Shown piece after piece: positions 1 to 8,425 of a stretch of DNA of 64,000 bases. The DNA is taken from the NCBI RefSeq assembly GCF_014282275.1, contig NZ_VFIA01000025.1:1-64000 (forward strand), written 5' to 3'. The notes under the pieces were generated by a model. That model was not told the origin of the DNA, did not search any database, and worked only from the letters and a program-made list of their open reading frames with translations. Numbering within the stretch: position 1 is the first letter of the stretch; each line of letters begins with the position of its first letter. Source of the stretch: Spirosoma utsteinense. Its GTDB lineage: Bacteria > Bacteroidota > Bacteroidia > Cytophagales > Spirosomataceae. The position numbers were made by a program, and so were the translations under genes.

Positions 1-480
1 CGCGGGTCAACGCCGATACGCCCCCCTTCACGATCTACGTCGAACAGTCGGGTAAGACCATTACCTATACCTGGTCCCGACAGGCTACCTGTAACGGTAC
101 CCCACCTCCAACTACCACTCCGCCTACGACGGTCACGGTGACGCCCCCCACGACGGTCACGGTCACTCCGCCCACCACGGTCACGGTCACGCCCCCGGTC
201 ACCACTACACTGGGTGGGGCGCTGACGATGTTGCCTCCAACCTACAACTGCGCCACGGGTAACATCATCTTCAACACCAGCGGGGGCAATGGGACCACCA
301 TTCGCTTTAAAGCTGCGGGCATCACCGACTGGACCACTAATCCCAGTCAATACCTGGACCAGGGCTCGCGGGTCAACGCCGATACGCCCCCCTTCACGAT
401 CTACGTCGAACAGTCGGGTAAGACCATTACCTATACCTGGTCCCGACAGGCTACCTGTAACGGTACCCCACCTCCAATTA
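1..480 (+). repeat. Tandem domain repeat, 366-base period, with nested 24-base linker repeats
   Basis: Bases 1-111 are identical to bases 367-477, giving a period of 366 bases; the first mismatch is at 112/478. Between the copies, bases about 118-200 repeat a 24-base unit coding for TPPTTVTV. Identity at silent positions points to recent duplication or gene conversion. More copies probably lie upstream of the window. Confidence 0.9.
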
Positions 481-2150
481 CCACACCACCCACAACGGTA
501 ACTACCACACCGCCGACCACTCCACCACCCCCTACCCCTAGTACGAGTGGATACTATGGCTACCGGGGGGATAATTTCAACTACGAATCCTTACCGGCGG
601 CAGACCCTTCCAGTGATCCGTTTCCTGTTTTCGAAACAGATAAGATCAAGGTGACGCTGGCGCTACGTGATCAGAGTTCTACGTCGAGCGCACCAGGCAT
701 GGGCGGAGCTGTCTACCAGATTTACAATAAACAGCGGCCGGGGCATACGCTGGTGTATAATGCGCTCGTCTGGAAAGGCGAAGATCAGGGGATACCGCGT
801 AACGGACCACCGAATCAGATATTTACCGGGCAGGGACTATCGGAATGTCTCTATCAAATGCCGCGTCCTTACTTCGGGTTGAGTGAAACAAACGAACCAC
901 CCGAAAACCCATCATTGGGCTATAATCCGAACGAAGTGGGTGATGATCATGGCAACTCGGGCCGCTTGCTGAAGTACGGTAAAGCTGGTAATACCAAGTT
1001 TTACACCGAAATGACGCCAATGCTATATGGGCAGGTTCGGGCCCCGGCGAATGAGGTGCTGATGAAGAAATGGGGTGAAGTGAAAGATCGTGCGCTGATC
1101 CTGAATTATGAGACAACCTTCAACCGGTCGGCTAACGAGCGGGTGGTAACCAAAGGGCAGGAATCTCCCTGCCTGTATGTTAACAATCTGCGGATATTCA
1201 AGTACTACAACGGCGATAATCCATACAGTGGTGATGGAATAACAACGTTTGTAGCACCAACGTCATCGAACGGGAATGCCAGTTCGCCGAACAGTCCCAA
1301 TGGGCAGCGGGCCGGTGGATTGTACGTAACCGAACCATGGGTGGGTCTGTTTGGCGAAGACGGGTATGGCATTGCGCTGATGTTGAAAGATAACATCCGA
1401 AGCTTCATCGGGTATTGGGGTGATGGTGGTGGTAACTACGCACAACCCAACAAAGGAGGTAGCTACGGCTATATAGCCCATGCCATGAACGAGATGCTCG
1501 ACATGAACATCAAATGGCGGCACCGGACAGAAGTTATCGTTGGTACGGTCGATGAAATCCGGGCTTATGTGTACGCCAACTCATACCGCCCGGCCGATAA
1601 ACCTTCGTTTAAATTCAATACGGCTGGTCGCGAGGGCTGGAGTCTTAACTCGGGCGATGGCGATGACCGCCATACCTGGGATGAACCCTATACAGGTCGG
1701 CCCCGGAATGGCTGGAAAGTCTATTTCAGTGCCGGCTCCAATGCCGTAATCAGTTCACCCGGGGCTACCTGGAAAGCAAGCCTGTTCAACAAGATATACA
1801 TTCGTATGGCCTATACGGGTGACGAAAAACAGTGGAGCCTCCGGTTCCGCCGGAATCGGCAAAAGGGAGACGGCAAGCTGGACTTTAGCGGGCATCATGG
1901 CAACGAAGAAAGTGCGCGTTACCCGGATGGTACATCCGATCGGCCGGAGCAGGTGAAGATGTTCCCGGTAATTGGCGATGGGCAGTTCCGAACCTATGAA
2001 ATAGACCTTAGCAAGAACCCCGAATGGCGGAACGTCATCAACGAGATCTACCTGAAGCCACACGCTGTCGACGGAAAGTACCAGTACAGAGAAGGTGAGT
2101 TTGCTATCATAGACTGGATCGATACCAATCCGAACGGCCCATCCAACTAA
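1..2150 (+). CDS. Large exported-type protein with reiterated domains, 5' end outside window
   Basis: The frame is open from base 3, so the gene begins upstream of the window. It contains the end of one copy and all of a second copy of a domain of about 80 residues bracketed by two cysteines (second copy: Cys codons near 250 and 454). Thr/Pro/Val-rich linkers built on the 8-residue unit TPPTTVTV separate the copies. From about base 547 to the end lies a unique region of roughly 530 residues rich in Gly, Tyr, Trp and Asn, which looks like a beta-rich extracellular module, possibly carbohydrate-directed; this is inference, since no catalytic motif is recognised. No type IX C-terminal sorting domain is evident at the end. 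Related Cys-bracketed domains occur, from memory, in Spirosoma-type surface proteins. A strong hairpin terminator follows. Confidence 0.75.
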   Translation, partial: RVNADTPPFTIYVEQSGKTITYTWSRQATCNGTPPPTTTPPTTVTVTPPTTVTVTPPTTVTVTPPVTTTLGGALTMLPPTYNCATGNIIFNTSGGNGTTIRFKAAGITDWTTNPSQYLDQGSRVNADTPPFTIYVEQSGKTITYTWSRQATCNGTPPPITTPPTTVTTTPPTTPPPPTPSTSGYYGYRGDNFNYESLPAADPSSDPFPVFETDKIKVTLALRDQSSTSSAPGMGGAVYQIYNKQRPGHTLVYNALVWKGEDQGIPRNGPPNQIFTGQGLSECLYQMPRPYFGLSETNEPPENPSLGYNPNEVGDDHGNSGRLLKYGKAGNTKFYTEMTPMLYGQVRAPANEVLMKKWGEVKDRALILNYETTFNRSANERVVTKGQESPCLYVNNLRIFKYYNGDNPYSGDGITTFVAPTSSNGNASSPNSPNGQRAGGLYVTEPWVGLFGEDGYGIALMLKDNIRSFIGYWGDGGGNYAQPNKGGSYGYIAHAMNEMLDMNIKWRHRTEVIVGTVDEIRAYVYANSYRPADKPSFKFNTAGREGWSLNSGDGDDRHTWDEPYTGRPRNGWKVYFSAGSNAVISSPGATWKASLFNKIYIRMAYTGDEKQWSLRFRRNRQKGDGKLDFSGHHGNEESARYPDGTSDRPEQVKMFPVIGDGQFRTYEIDLSKNPEWRNVINEIYLKPHAVDGKYQYREGEFAIIDWIDTNPNGPSN

Positions 2151-2185
2151 GCCGCCAGCCGAGCACAACGAATAGCTTTATCCAA

Positions 2186-2221
2186 AAAAAGCCGCTCCCC
2201 TGCATGGGGGAGCGGCTTTTT
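2186..2221. terminator. Bidirectional rho-independent terminator
   Basis: A 15-bp perfect stem (2186-2200 with 2207-2221) has a GC-rich core GCCGCTCCCC and a 6-base loop. It is flanked by an A tract on the left and a T tract on the right, so it can stop transcription from both convergent genes, which end at 2150 (plus) and 2265 (minus). Confidence 0.85.
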
Positions 2222-2264
2222 GAATTCGGGAGCGAACCAGATAACCGAAGGCTTCGGGCAACGG

Positions 2265-3344
2265 CTAGGCCGCCATACGCAGATCGGGCTCCTGGTCGTC
2301 AGGCTGCTCCAGCATGGGAGTGATGATCGTGTTCATCCGCTCCCGTACGAAGCTCTCCTGGAGATAGGAAGGGAGCTTGGCCACTAACTGCCGGTACGCT
2401 TCGATACCGAGCGACTTGGCAATATAGGCTTCGTGCACCGAGTTCACATGAGACACAATGTTGACCAGACTCTGGTGGAACAACTTGACATCGATCTCTG
2501 AATCGACAAACCGTTCGATCTCGCGGTTGGTCGACGAGATACGAAGGCGGCTCAGCATATCGAAATAAGTGGTATAGCCAATTTGTTTGGCCAGCTGCTT
2601 ATACTGCTCAACACTGAATTTCTGTAAGATCTCACCCGTTTTAGGGCTCCGTAGGGCTGTCTTCGGGTTGTTCTGAATAGCATTGCGCAGCGACTTCACG
2701 CGCTGGTCGCGGGTGGTCTTCAGAAACTGCGCCAACTCGGCCTGGGCCGACCCTGACCTCGATGGCAGGAGAAGGTCTGTTTTCGTTGCTACACTGAACC
2801 GTTTGGCCATGGGCAACCGCTGAATGCGATACCCGTTGATAGGACCAAGGGCATAATAGCCGATAGATGCGGGGTAATAGCCCCGTACAACCATATTTCC
2901 AATCCGTTTACGGATCAGCTCTTCGTTGCTGACATTGACGCCCTGCACGCTCAGAAACGCGCGTGCGCTGAAGAGGGCGCTGTAATAAGCCTGTGGAAAC
3001 GTCCAGTGGAGGGAGCTTTGCAGGTACTGCTCGTCGTTGACGACAGGCGTGATACGAAGCGCATACTCAGCACTCCAGCTATTGAGCAACAGCTTCTCCA
3101 GAGCCCGGCGACTTTCGTCGGTAGCCCGGCCATGGAACTGCTGAAAAACCGGAAACTTAGCCACATCGAACAGGTCATTCTGGTGTTGGATGTGGTAATC
3201 CATCGCAAAAAAATGGTTCAGAAACACCTGCGCCGGGATGGATTTTCGCCAGTTCTCGTCCGGCGAAACGTTGACCGACGGAGCCGGTGCAAGCGGTGCC
3301 TGAGCGTTCGTAGAATGCATCGAAACGTTGGTTATCTGTGTCAT
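2265..3344 (-). CDS. Uncharacterised protein, possible HEPN-like segment
   Basis: A 359-residue soluble protein without signal peptide or membrane helices. I do not recognise its family firmly. Residues about 115-140 contain FPQAYYSALFSARAFLSVQG, which resembles the AYYaaFhaAralL.. core helix of HEPN domains. The catalytic Rx4-6H motif typical of HEPN RNases is not obvious, so a nuclease role is unsupported. The C-terminal half is helical and charged, with no clear motif. It is a single gene: the upstream neighbour is divergent and the downstream neighbour convergent. The ATG at 3344 is the natural start. Confidence 0.7.
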   Translation of the reverse strand: MTQITNVSMHSTNAQAPLAPAPSVNVSPDENWRKSIPAQVFLNHFFAMDYHIQHQNDLFDVAKFPVFQQFHGRATDESRRALEKLLLNSWSAEYALRITPVVNDEQYLQSSLHWTFPQAYYSALFSARAFLSVQGVNVSNEELIRKRIGNMVVRGYYPASIGYYALGPINGYRIQRLPMAKRFSVATKTDLLLPSRSGSAQAELAQFLKTTRDQRVKSLRNAIQNNPKTALRSPKTGEILQKFSVEQYKQLAKQIGYTTYFDMLSRLRISSTNREIERFVDSEIDVKLFHQSLVNIVSHVNSVHEAYIAKSLGIEAYRQLVAKLPSYLQESFVRERMNTIITPMLEQPDDQEPDLRMAA

Positions 3345-3546
3345 ATAATACTAACGAAAACGGGTCTCCCGGCGTTCATTTTTGAGTTATTTTTTGTGTA
3401 TTATAAGTCGCTGAACTACAATGACTTAAGCACAATTTTTAGTGTTCTTTGTGACTTATTTTTGATCCTTTTTTCTGAGGTCGCTTAGGTAGGTTTTCGG
3501 AGTTGCGTAGACACTATGAACCACATTTTTCCGTTCTTTGCAGACG

Positions 3547-4515
3547 ATGATTTGGATACACTATGGATTGATTGTCGGGAGCCTGACGCTAGCCGTTAGC
3601 CCGTCAATAGCGACACAGGCACAGTCGCGAAGTCGGACGATAACTCCCCCCGCTAACAGTTCTGTTACCGTAGCCGCAGGCAAGACTTCACTGGAAGGAT
3701 TCGTGCTGGATGCTAAAAGTCAGAAACCAATTGCCGGGGCCGTTATACTGGCAGAGACGAAGTTAGGGGTGGTAAGTGCTCAGCAAACGGTTGGTGATGA
3801 TGGGGTATTTAAGTTCACGCTCGATCCTAAGCAGTCGTACATCATAAAAGCCACTGCAGCAGGCTATGAGTCACTGGCTGAGCCAATGGCTTTTGCTTCG
3901 TCGAATACGAACACATCGCTCAGTACAAGCAGCATTGGTAATAAACGTTTCGTTTTGTATAAGACAGGCGAAAAGCCACCTATCCATCGAAATGAGAGCA
4001 CTATCGAGAGCAGGTCTGTGGCCGCTTCGTCGGGAGGGGCTTCCGGGGCGTCGGTTGCCACGACGACCAATCAGTCGTCAGCTTCCGTTTCATCCGGTCA
4101 GCGGTTGACGCCCCCCAAAACACTCGATGCCAAAGTCGTTTACACGCCCCCGCTCGTAGTAGCGGCTCCCGGCAAAACCACGCAGCTACGCGCCATTCAG
4201 TTTGTACAGAGCAAAGCCGAGTTTCTGCCCGATGCACAACCCGCACTGGAACAACTGGCCGATTTTCTCAGGACCAATCCTACCGCCGAGATCGAACTGG
4301 CCGGGCATACCGACAATCAGGGGGACTTCGATGAAAACGTCCGGCTGTCGAAACAGCGCGTCGAGGTAGTGAAAGCCTATCTGGTAGCCAACGGCATTGC
4401 CGCTAACCGGATTGTTACCCGTGGTTACGGTCCTACACGACCCATTGGCAGCAACAACGCGGAGACTACCCGGCAGATGAACCGACGGGTGGAAATGACC
4501 CTGTTGAAGCCGTAA
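3547..4515 (+). CDS. OmpA-family envelope protein with carboxypeptidase-regulatory-like domain
   Basis: The ATG at 3547 gives 322 residues; a TTG at 3538 in frame is less likely. An N-terminal signal peptide (MIWIHYGLIVGSLTLAVSP, ending near SIATQAQ) is followed by a CarboxypepD_reg-like beta sandwich (about 45-115: GFVLDAKSQKPIAGAVI), a Ser/Thr-rich linker, and a C-terminal OmpA domain (about 210-322). The OmpA domain carries AGHTDNQGDFDENVRLSKQR and a terminal NRRVEM. OmpA domains bind peptidoglycan diaminopimelate, so the protein probably anchors the outer membrane or a surface structure to the wall. There is no transmembrane barrel. It is a single gene, divergent from the one at 2265. Confidence 0.9.
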   Translation: MIWIHYGLIVGSLTLAVSPSIATQAQSRSRTITPPANSSVTVAAGKTSLEGFVLDAKSQKPIAGAVILAETKLGVVSAQQTVGDDGVFKFTLDPKQSYIIKATAAGYESLAEPMAFASSNTNTSLSTSSIGNKRFVLYKTGEKPPIHRNESTIESRSVAASSGGASGASVATTTNQSSASVSSGQRLTPPKTLDAKVVYTPPLVVAAPGKTTQLRAIQFVQSKAEFLPDAQPALEQLADFLRTNPTAEIELAGHTDNQGDFDENVRLSKQRVEVVKAYLVANGIAANRIVTRGYGPTRPIGSNNAETTRQMNRRVEMTLLKP

Positions 4516-4545
4516 GCCAGCCGTAGTGCCATATCAGCTACAGGT

Positions 4546-5865
4546 TTAATGAGCTGCGATCAGCTCGGCAACCTCCCGGCCGGTTTGCATAGCCGCGTTG
4601 AGCGACGGATAGGTAGTTTGATCGCCACACTGGTATAGCGATTCGCTTAGCTTCAGTGGTTTATGAACCGCTGGCTGGTGTATCGAAGTCGGCGTATCGA
4701 CAACCGGCGGATAAGCGGGTAGGGCTTGCGGGAGGTGATAGGTACGCAAATGCTTCCAGTGGCGGGCATCAGCCCCAAACCATTCCATCAATTCCAGTCG
4801 GATTCGTTCCGTCAGGGCGGTTTCGTTGACCGTCTCCAGCCCCTGTGTGCTAACCGAAACAAGGGTTTGATCAGCCGGTGCGTAGGCGGGTGCTACATCG
4901 CTCATCAGGGCAATGTTATGTATGGCCGAACTTCGATGGGTATTGAGGAGTAACAGCTTTTTGGCGGGTATGGCAGGCGGATCGATGCTACGGGGAGCCG
5001 CAAAATAAGTGCAGGTCGTATGATTGAATAACCGCTCGCTCAACTCGCTATGGCTTGCTGTAGGAACGCCCAGCAGCCGGTCGGCCTGCGCTGCATCGAC
5101 GGCCAGCACTACGGCCCGACCCGTTAAGGACTCGCCCGAGTCGAGTACGACAGTCTGCCCGTCGATGTGGCTGACCGTCGTCTTTAGTCGGATCTGGGCT
5201 GGAGAGAGCCGACCTGCCAATTGAGCCGGAATTGCCCCGATACCACTGGCTGGCACAGCCGCATCGCCCGAGAAGAACATTCTAAAGCAGAACTCGAAAA
5301 AGTTACTGGAGGTGATAAGCGCGTCCTCCAGAAAAACACCCCCGAAGAACGGCCGGAAAAACCGCTCGATCATCCGATCCGAAAAGCCAATTTCATGCAG
5401 CAGCGCCAGCGTAGTAGTGGGTGTCTGCCGGAAGAGTTCATCGATAGGTAGCTCCTGTGTTCGGCGCATCAACTCGAAAATCCGGATCTTGTCACTCAGC
5501 GTCCCAATGGGCGACGCCAGGGTCTTGAATACAGAAAATGGTTCCTGGAACGGGTTCAGCAAAGTCATCCATTGGGCAGCAGCATTGGGTGCCTGATCCC
5601 GGATCAGCGCGCCCGACCGAAAGCGCTGGAGTTCGAGGGCCTCGTAGTTGAGGAGCCGACGGGCTTCGGGATAGGCGGTGAGCAGGATTTGAAACCCGCG
5701 GTCGAGCTGAAACCCGCCGACAACATCAGTACGGACCCGCCCGCCAACCGCATCGGCTGCGTCGATGAGCAGGGCTGCGATCCCCGCCTGCTTCAGGTAT
5801 ACCGCGCAGGTCAGGCCAGCCATCCCGGCCCCAATAATAATTACCGGTGAATCGACAGACGACAT
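4546..5865 (-). CDS. FAD-dependent amine oxidase / phytoene-desaturase-like oxidoreductase
   Basis: A 439-residue flavoprotein. The N-terminal dinucleotide-binding motif VIIIGAGMAGL (residues 8-18) and the GGR-containing motif DAVGGRVRTD are typical of the flavin amine oxidase / protoporphyrinogen oxidase / phytoene desaturase superfamily. A C-terminal YQCGDQTTYPSLNAAMQTGR matches the second FAD-contact motif, GD...PSlngAi.SG. The substrate cannot be told from sequence; amine, carotenoid or other polyene oxidation are all possible. It is a single gene, convergent with the OmpA-type gene. Confidence 0.88.
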   Translation of the reverse strand: MSSVDSPVIIIGAGMAGLTCAVYLKQAGIAALLIDAADAVGGRVRTDVVGGFQLDRGFQILLTAYPEARRLLNYEALELQRFRSGALIRDQAPNAAAQWMTLLNPFQEPFSVFKTLASPIGTLSDKIRIFELMRRTQELPIDELFRQTPTTTLALLHEIGFSDRMIERFFRPFFGGVFLEDALITSSNFFEFCFRMFFSGDAAVPASGIGAIPAQLAGRLSPAQIRLKTTVSHIDGQTVVLDSGESLTGRAVVLAVDAAQADRLLGVPTASHSELSERLFNHTTCTYFAAPRSIDPPAIPAKKLLLLNTHRSSAIHNIALMSDVAPAYAPADQTLVSVSTQGLETVNETALTERIRLELMEWFGADARHWKHLRTYHLPQALPAYPPVVDTPTSIHQPAVHKPLKLSESLYQCGDQTTYPSLNAAMQTGREVAELIAAH

Positions 5866-6028
5866 ACGAATGAGTTAAAACAAATGAATGAAAAGCAAAG
5901 GTATGGACTAGCCCAATTGACAAATGAGCTATAATCGAATTGTGTGGTACTTTTTTTATAAAAATTGACTAAAACTTAGGTAATGATAATTTAATATGCT
6001 GATTATCAGTACATATAAAAAGTATTAT

Positions 6029-6058
6029 TTTGCTTTTTATGGTGAATTGTTAATTTTG
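6029..6058 (+). promoter_or_regulatory. Bacteroidota-type promoter for pabA/trpG-like gene
   Basis: TTTG at 6029-6032 and TAATTTTG at 6051-6058 are separated by 18 bases, a close match to the Bacteroidota housekeeping sigma consensus TTTG-n(about 19)-TAnnTTTG. Transcription would start near 6064, about 20 bases before the ATG at 6084. The region is strongly AT-rich compared with its neighbours. Confidence 0.75.
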
Positions 6059-6083
6059 CCACAGTTGGTTGTGTTCTATCCGT

Positions 6084-6701
6084 ATGAAGCTGTTAATCGT
6101 CGATAACTTCGATTCATTTACGTACATGCTTGTCGATTACCTGCGGCAGGCCGGGGCGGAGTGCCGGATTGTGCGGAATAATGAGCCGATGGAACAGTTT
6201 ACCAGCGAATGGGTCGATGGGGTGGTGTTGTCGCCGGGGCCGGGTGTCCCCCGTCAGGCCGGTCAGCTAATGGATATCATCGCTCATTTTTACCAACGTG
6301 TTCCTATTCTGGGTGTATGTCTGGGGCATCAGGCGCTGGGGGAGTTCTTTGGTGCGCGTCTGGTGACGGCTCATCGGCCGATGCATGGAAAAGTGTCGGA
6401 TGTTCGGGTGCTGGCCGCTGACGAACTGTTACGAAACCTGCCGTCCACATTTGCCGTAACGCGGTATCATTCCCTGCTGCTGACGAGTCTGCCCGCCGAC
6501 CTGATTGCCACGGCTGCCACCGACAGTGGTGAAGTGATGGCCCTGCGTCATCGGACATTACCGTTGTGGGGTGTACAATTTCATCCGGAGGCCGTACTGA
6601 CCCAAAACGGCCTGCAATTACTGATAAACTGGGTCGATTCAATAAAACGTTATAAAGTTAAGCAGCTAGCTACTGCACCGTTAACCGTTCGAGTCGCATG
6701 A
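6084..6701 (+). CDS. pabA: Anthranilate / aminodeoxychorismate synthase glutamine amidotransferase subunit
   Basis: A 205-residue class I glutamine amidotransferase. It opens with LLIVDNFDSFTYML, has the oxyanion-strand motif LSPGPGVP, the nucleophile Cys79 in GVCLGHQ, and His167/Glu169 in QFHPEA, so the triad is complete. It hydrolyses glutamine and hands ammonia to a chorismate-using partner (PabB or TrpE), giving 4-amino-4-deoxychorismate for folate or anthranilate for tryptophan. The partner gene is not in the window, so PabA and TrpG cannot be separated. The ATG at 6084 is preferred to an in-frame TTG at 6069 because homologues begin with this Met and a promoter sits just upstream. Its stop overlaps the next gene in ATGA. 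Confidence 0.88.
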   Translation: MKLLIVDNFDSFTYMLVDYLRQAGAECRIVRNNEPMEQFTSEWVDGVVLSPGPGVPRQAGQLMDIIAHFYQRVPILGVCLGHQALGEFFGARLVTAHRPMHGKVSDVRVLAADELLRNLPSTFAVTRYHSLLLTSLPADLIATAATDSGEVMALRHRTLPLWGVQFHPEAVLTQNGLQLLINWVDSIKRYKVKQLATAPLTVRVA

Positions 6702-7474
6702 ACTATACAATCCGGGAGGAAGCGGGCTTTCGCTACGTAGACGAAGGCCAGGGCGAAGTGTTATTGCTGTTACATGGTCTCTTTGGAGCCCTCAGTAACT
6801 GGGACAGCGTTATCGATACGTTTTCAGACCGCTATCGGGTCGTAATCCCGCTGCTTCCGATCTATGAAATGCCACTCCGGCAGGCGAGTCTGGAGGGGCT
6901 GCTGGGGTTTGTACAGAAATTTGTTGCTCAGCAATCGCTCCAGGACCTCACCCTGCTGGGTAATTCACTGGGGGGCCATCTGGCTTTGCTTTACACGTTC
7001 ACCAATCCCGACCAGGTTCGCCGGTTGGTACTTACCGGCAGTTCGGGCCTGTTCGAGAATGGGATGGGCGGGTCGTTTCCCAAGCGCGGCAGCTACGATT
7101 ACATTGCCGAGCGGGTTGCCTACACGTTCTACGATCCGAAGGTGGCGTCGAAAGAACTGATCGACGAGGTGTTCGACATTACGAGCAGCATACCCAAATG
7201 CATGAGTATCGTGGGTATTGCCAAATCGGCTCAGCGGAATAATGTGGCTAAAGATCTGCATAAGATCCAGGTGCCAACGTTACTCGTCTGGGGATTGAAC
7301 GATACCATTACACCCGCCGAGGTTGGTCACGAGTTTAACCGGCTGATTACTGATTCGGAGTTGTTTTTTATCGATAAGTGCTGCCACGCACCCATGATGG
7401 AATGTCCCGACCGGTTTAATGAGTTGCTCGATAACTGGCTGATTAACCACCCGATGGGAGAACTGGTCAGTTGA
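6698..7474 (+). CDS. Alpha/beta hydrolase
   Basis: A 258-residue alpha/beta-hydrolase fold protein. The oxyanion motif HG is at residues 26-27, the nucleophile Ser90 lies in GNSLGGH, the acid is probably Asp202 (GLNDTITP) and the base His230 (KCCHAPM). The triad is therefore complete. The substrate is unknown; the family includes esterases, C-C hydrolases and the MenH-like group. Its start overlaps the stop of the pabA-like gene by four bases (ATGA), which suggests translational coupling and co-expression. There is no signal peptide, so it is cytoplasmic. Confidence 0.88.
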   Translation: MNYTIREEAGFRYVDEGQGEVLLLLHGLFGALSNWDSVIDTFSDRYRVVIPLLPIYEMPLRQASLEGLLGFVQKFVAQQSLQDLTLLGNSLGGHLALLYTFTNPDQVRRLVLTGSSGLFENGMGGSFPKRGSYDYIAERVAYTFYDPKVASKELIDEVFDITSSIPKCMSIVGIAKSAQRNNVAKDLHKIQVPTLLVWGLNDTITPAEVGHEFNRLITDSELFFIDKCCHAPMMECPDRFNELLDNWLINHPMGELVS

Positions 7475-7636
7475 TATGTGGCTGACGTAATCGCGCAGAA
7501 CGCGATGCCAGCTTCCTCTGACCAACTTACTAAATCATTAACTGCTGTTATTTGCTGACGAATTTCCTTTCATGTGTAAACTATGGTATAATTTCTGTAG
7601 TTTTCTGCCATACAGTCTTTTTAACGACCATTTACT

Positions 7637-8305
7637 ATGCTGGCTTCCGATCTCATTGACCCGATGCTTCCATCGCTGAAGCTAACCGATTCGGTGGCGC
7701 AGGCGCTGGACTGGATGCAGGAGCATCGTGTCGGGCAACTCGTACTAACCGATCAGGGAGAGTATCGGGGCGTAATTAGTGAAGAGTTGCTGATGGATGT
7801 TGCCGATGATGAGCAACGCCTGAGCGATGTGATGCGCTTGTTCGAGCAGACCTTTGTATACGAAGATCAGCATCTGTACGAAATCATCGGGCTGATCCTT
7901 CAGAACCGGATGGAAGTAGTAGCTGTCCTGACCGAGGAGCAGGAATTCAGCGGGACTATTTCCACCAGCGAATTGCTGAAACAGTTTGCTCAGGAACTGG
8001 GGGTGCAGGAAGCCGGCGCTATTTTGATCCTGAATATGAACGAGCGTGACTACTCGCTGACTGAAATTAGTCGGCTTGTTGAGTCGAACAACGTCAAGAT
8101 CATCAGCAGTTACTTCTCCAGTGCCGCTTATGGCATGCCCGACCGGTCGCGGCTAACCCTGAAACTCAACCGCCGGGAGATAACATCCGTCATTTCAACC
8201 CTCGAACGCTTCGGTTACCGTATTGAAGCGGCTTTTGCCAATGCGCCCGTCGAAAGCATCGATCAGGAGCGGCTCGATTCGCTGCTCCGCTTTCTAAACA
8301 CGTAA
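7637..8305 (+). CDS. CBS-domain protein with C-terminal ACT-like domain
   Basis: A 222-residue protein. Residues 1-120 form a CBS pair (LIDPMLPSLKLTDSVAQALD; a second repeat follows near 65). CBS pairs bind adenosyl ligands such as AMP, ATP or NAD. Residues about 135-205 (AGAILILNMNERDYSLTEIS) look like an ACT fold, giving an AcuB-like architecture. It lies just upstream of NAD kinase and outer-membrane barrel genes, an arrangement I know from other Bacteroidota; this suggests, without proving, a regulatory role responding to nucleotide state. Confidence 0.85.
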   Translation: MLASDLIDPMLPSLKLTDSVAQALDWMQEHRVGQLVLTDQGEYRGVISEELLMDVADDEQRLSDVMRLFEQTFVYEDQHLYEIIGLILQNRMEVVAVLTEEQEFSGTISTSELLKQFAQELGVQEAGAILILNMNERDYSLTEISRLVESNNVKIISSYFSSAAYGMPDRSRLTLKLNRREITSVISTLERFGYRIEAAFANAPVESIDQERLDSLLRFLNT

Positions 8306-8410
8306 CCTTAGTTAACCAGTCGTAACCCGTATAAGTCGTAAGGGCCATTTGGCGGCTGGAAGCCTCACGGATGACTTACAACCTGGACGACTTACGACTC
8401 GTTTTTTGAC
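8306..8410. repeat. Intergenic word-repeat spacer, AGTCGTAAG type
   Basis: The spacer between the CBS and NAD kinase genes carries the word AGTCGTAA and relatives in both orientations: forward near 8318 and 8335, reverse complement near 8372-8400. An imperfect hairpin results, with a central GGCGGCTGG region. No protein-coding content is seen. Confidence 0.6.
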
Positions 8411-8425
8411 CGTCTGATTTTTCCT

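Noticed and set aside
1755..2168. Minus-strand frame under the repeat protein
   Set aside because: It is antisense to coding DNA with strong codon bias, and has no recognisable protein features.
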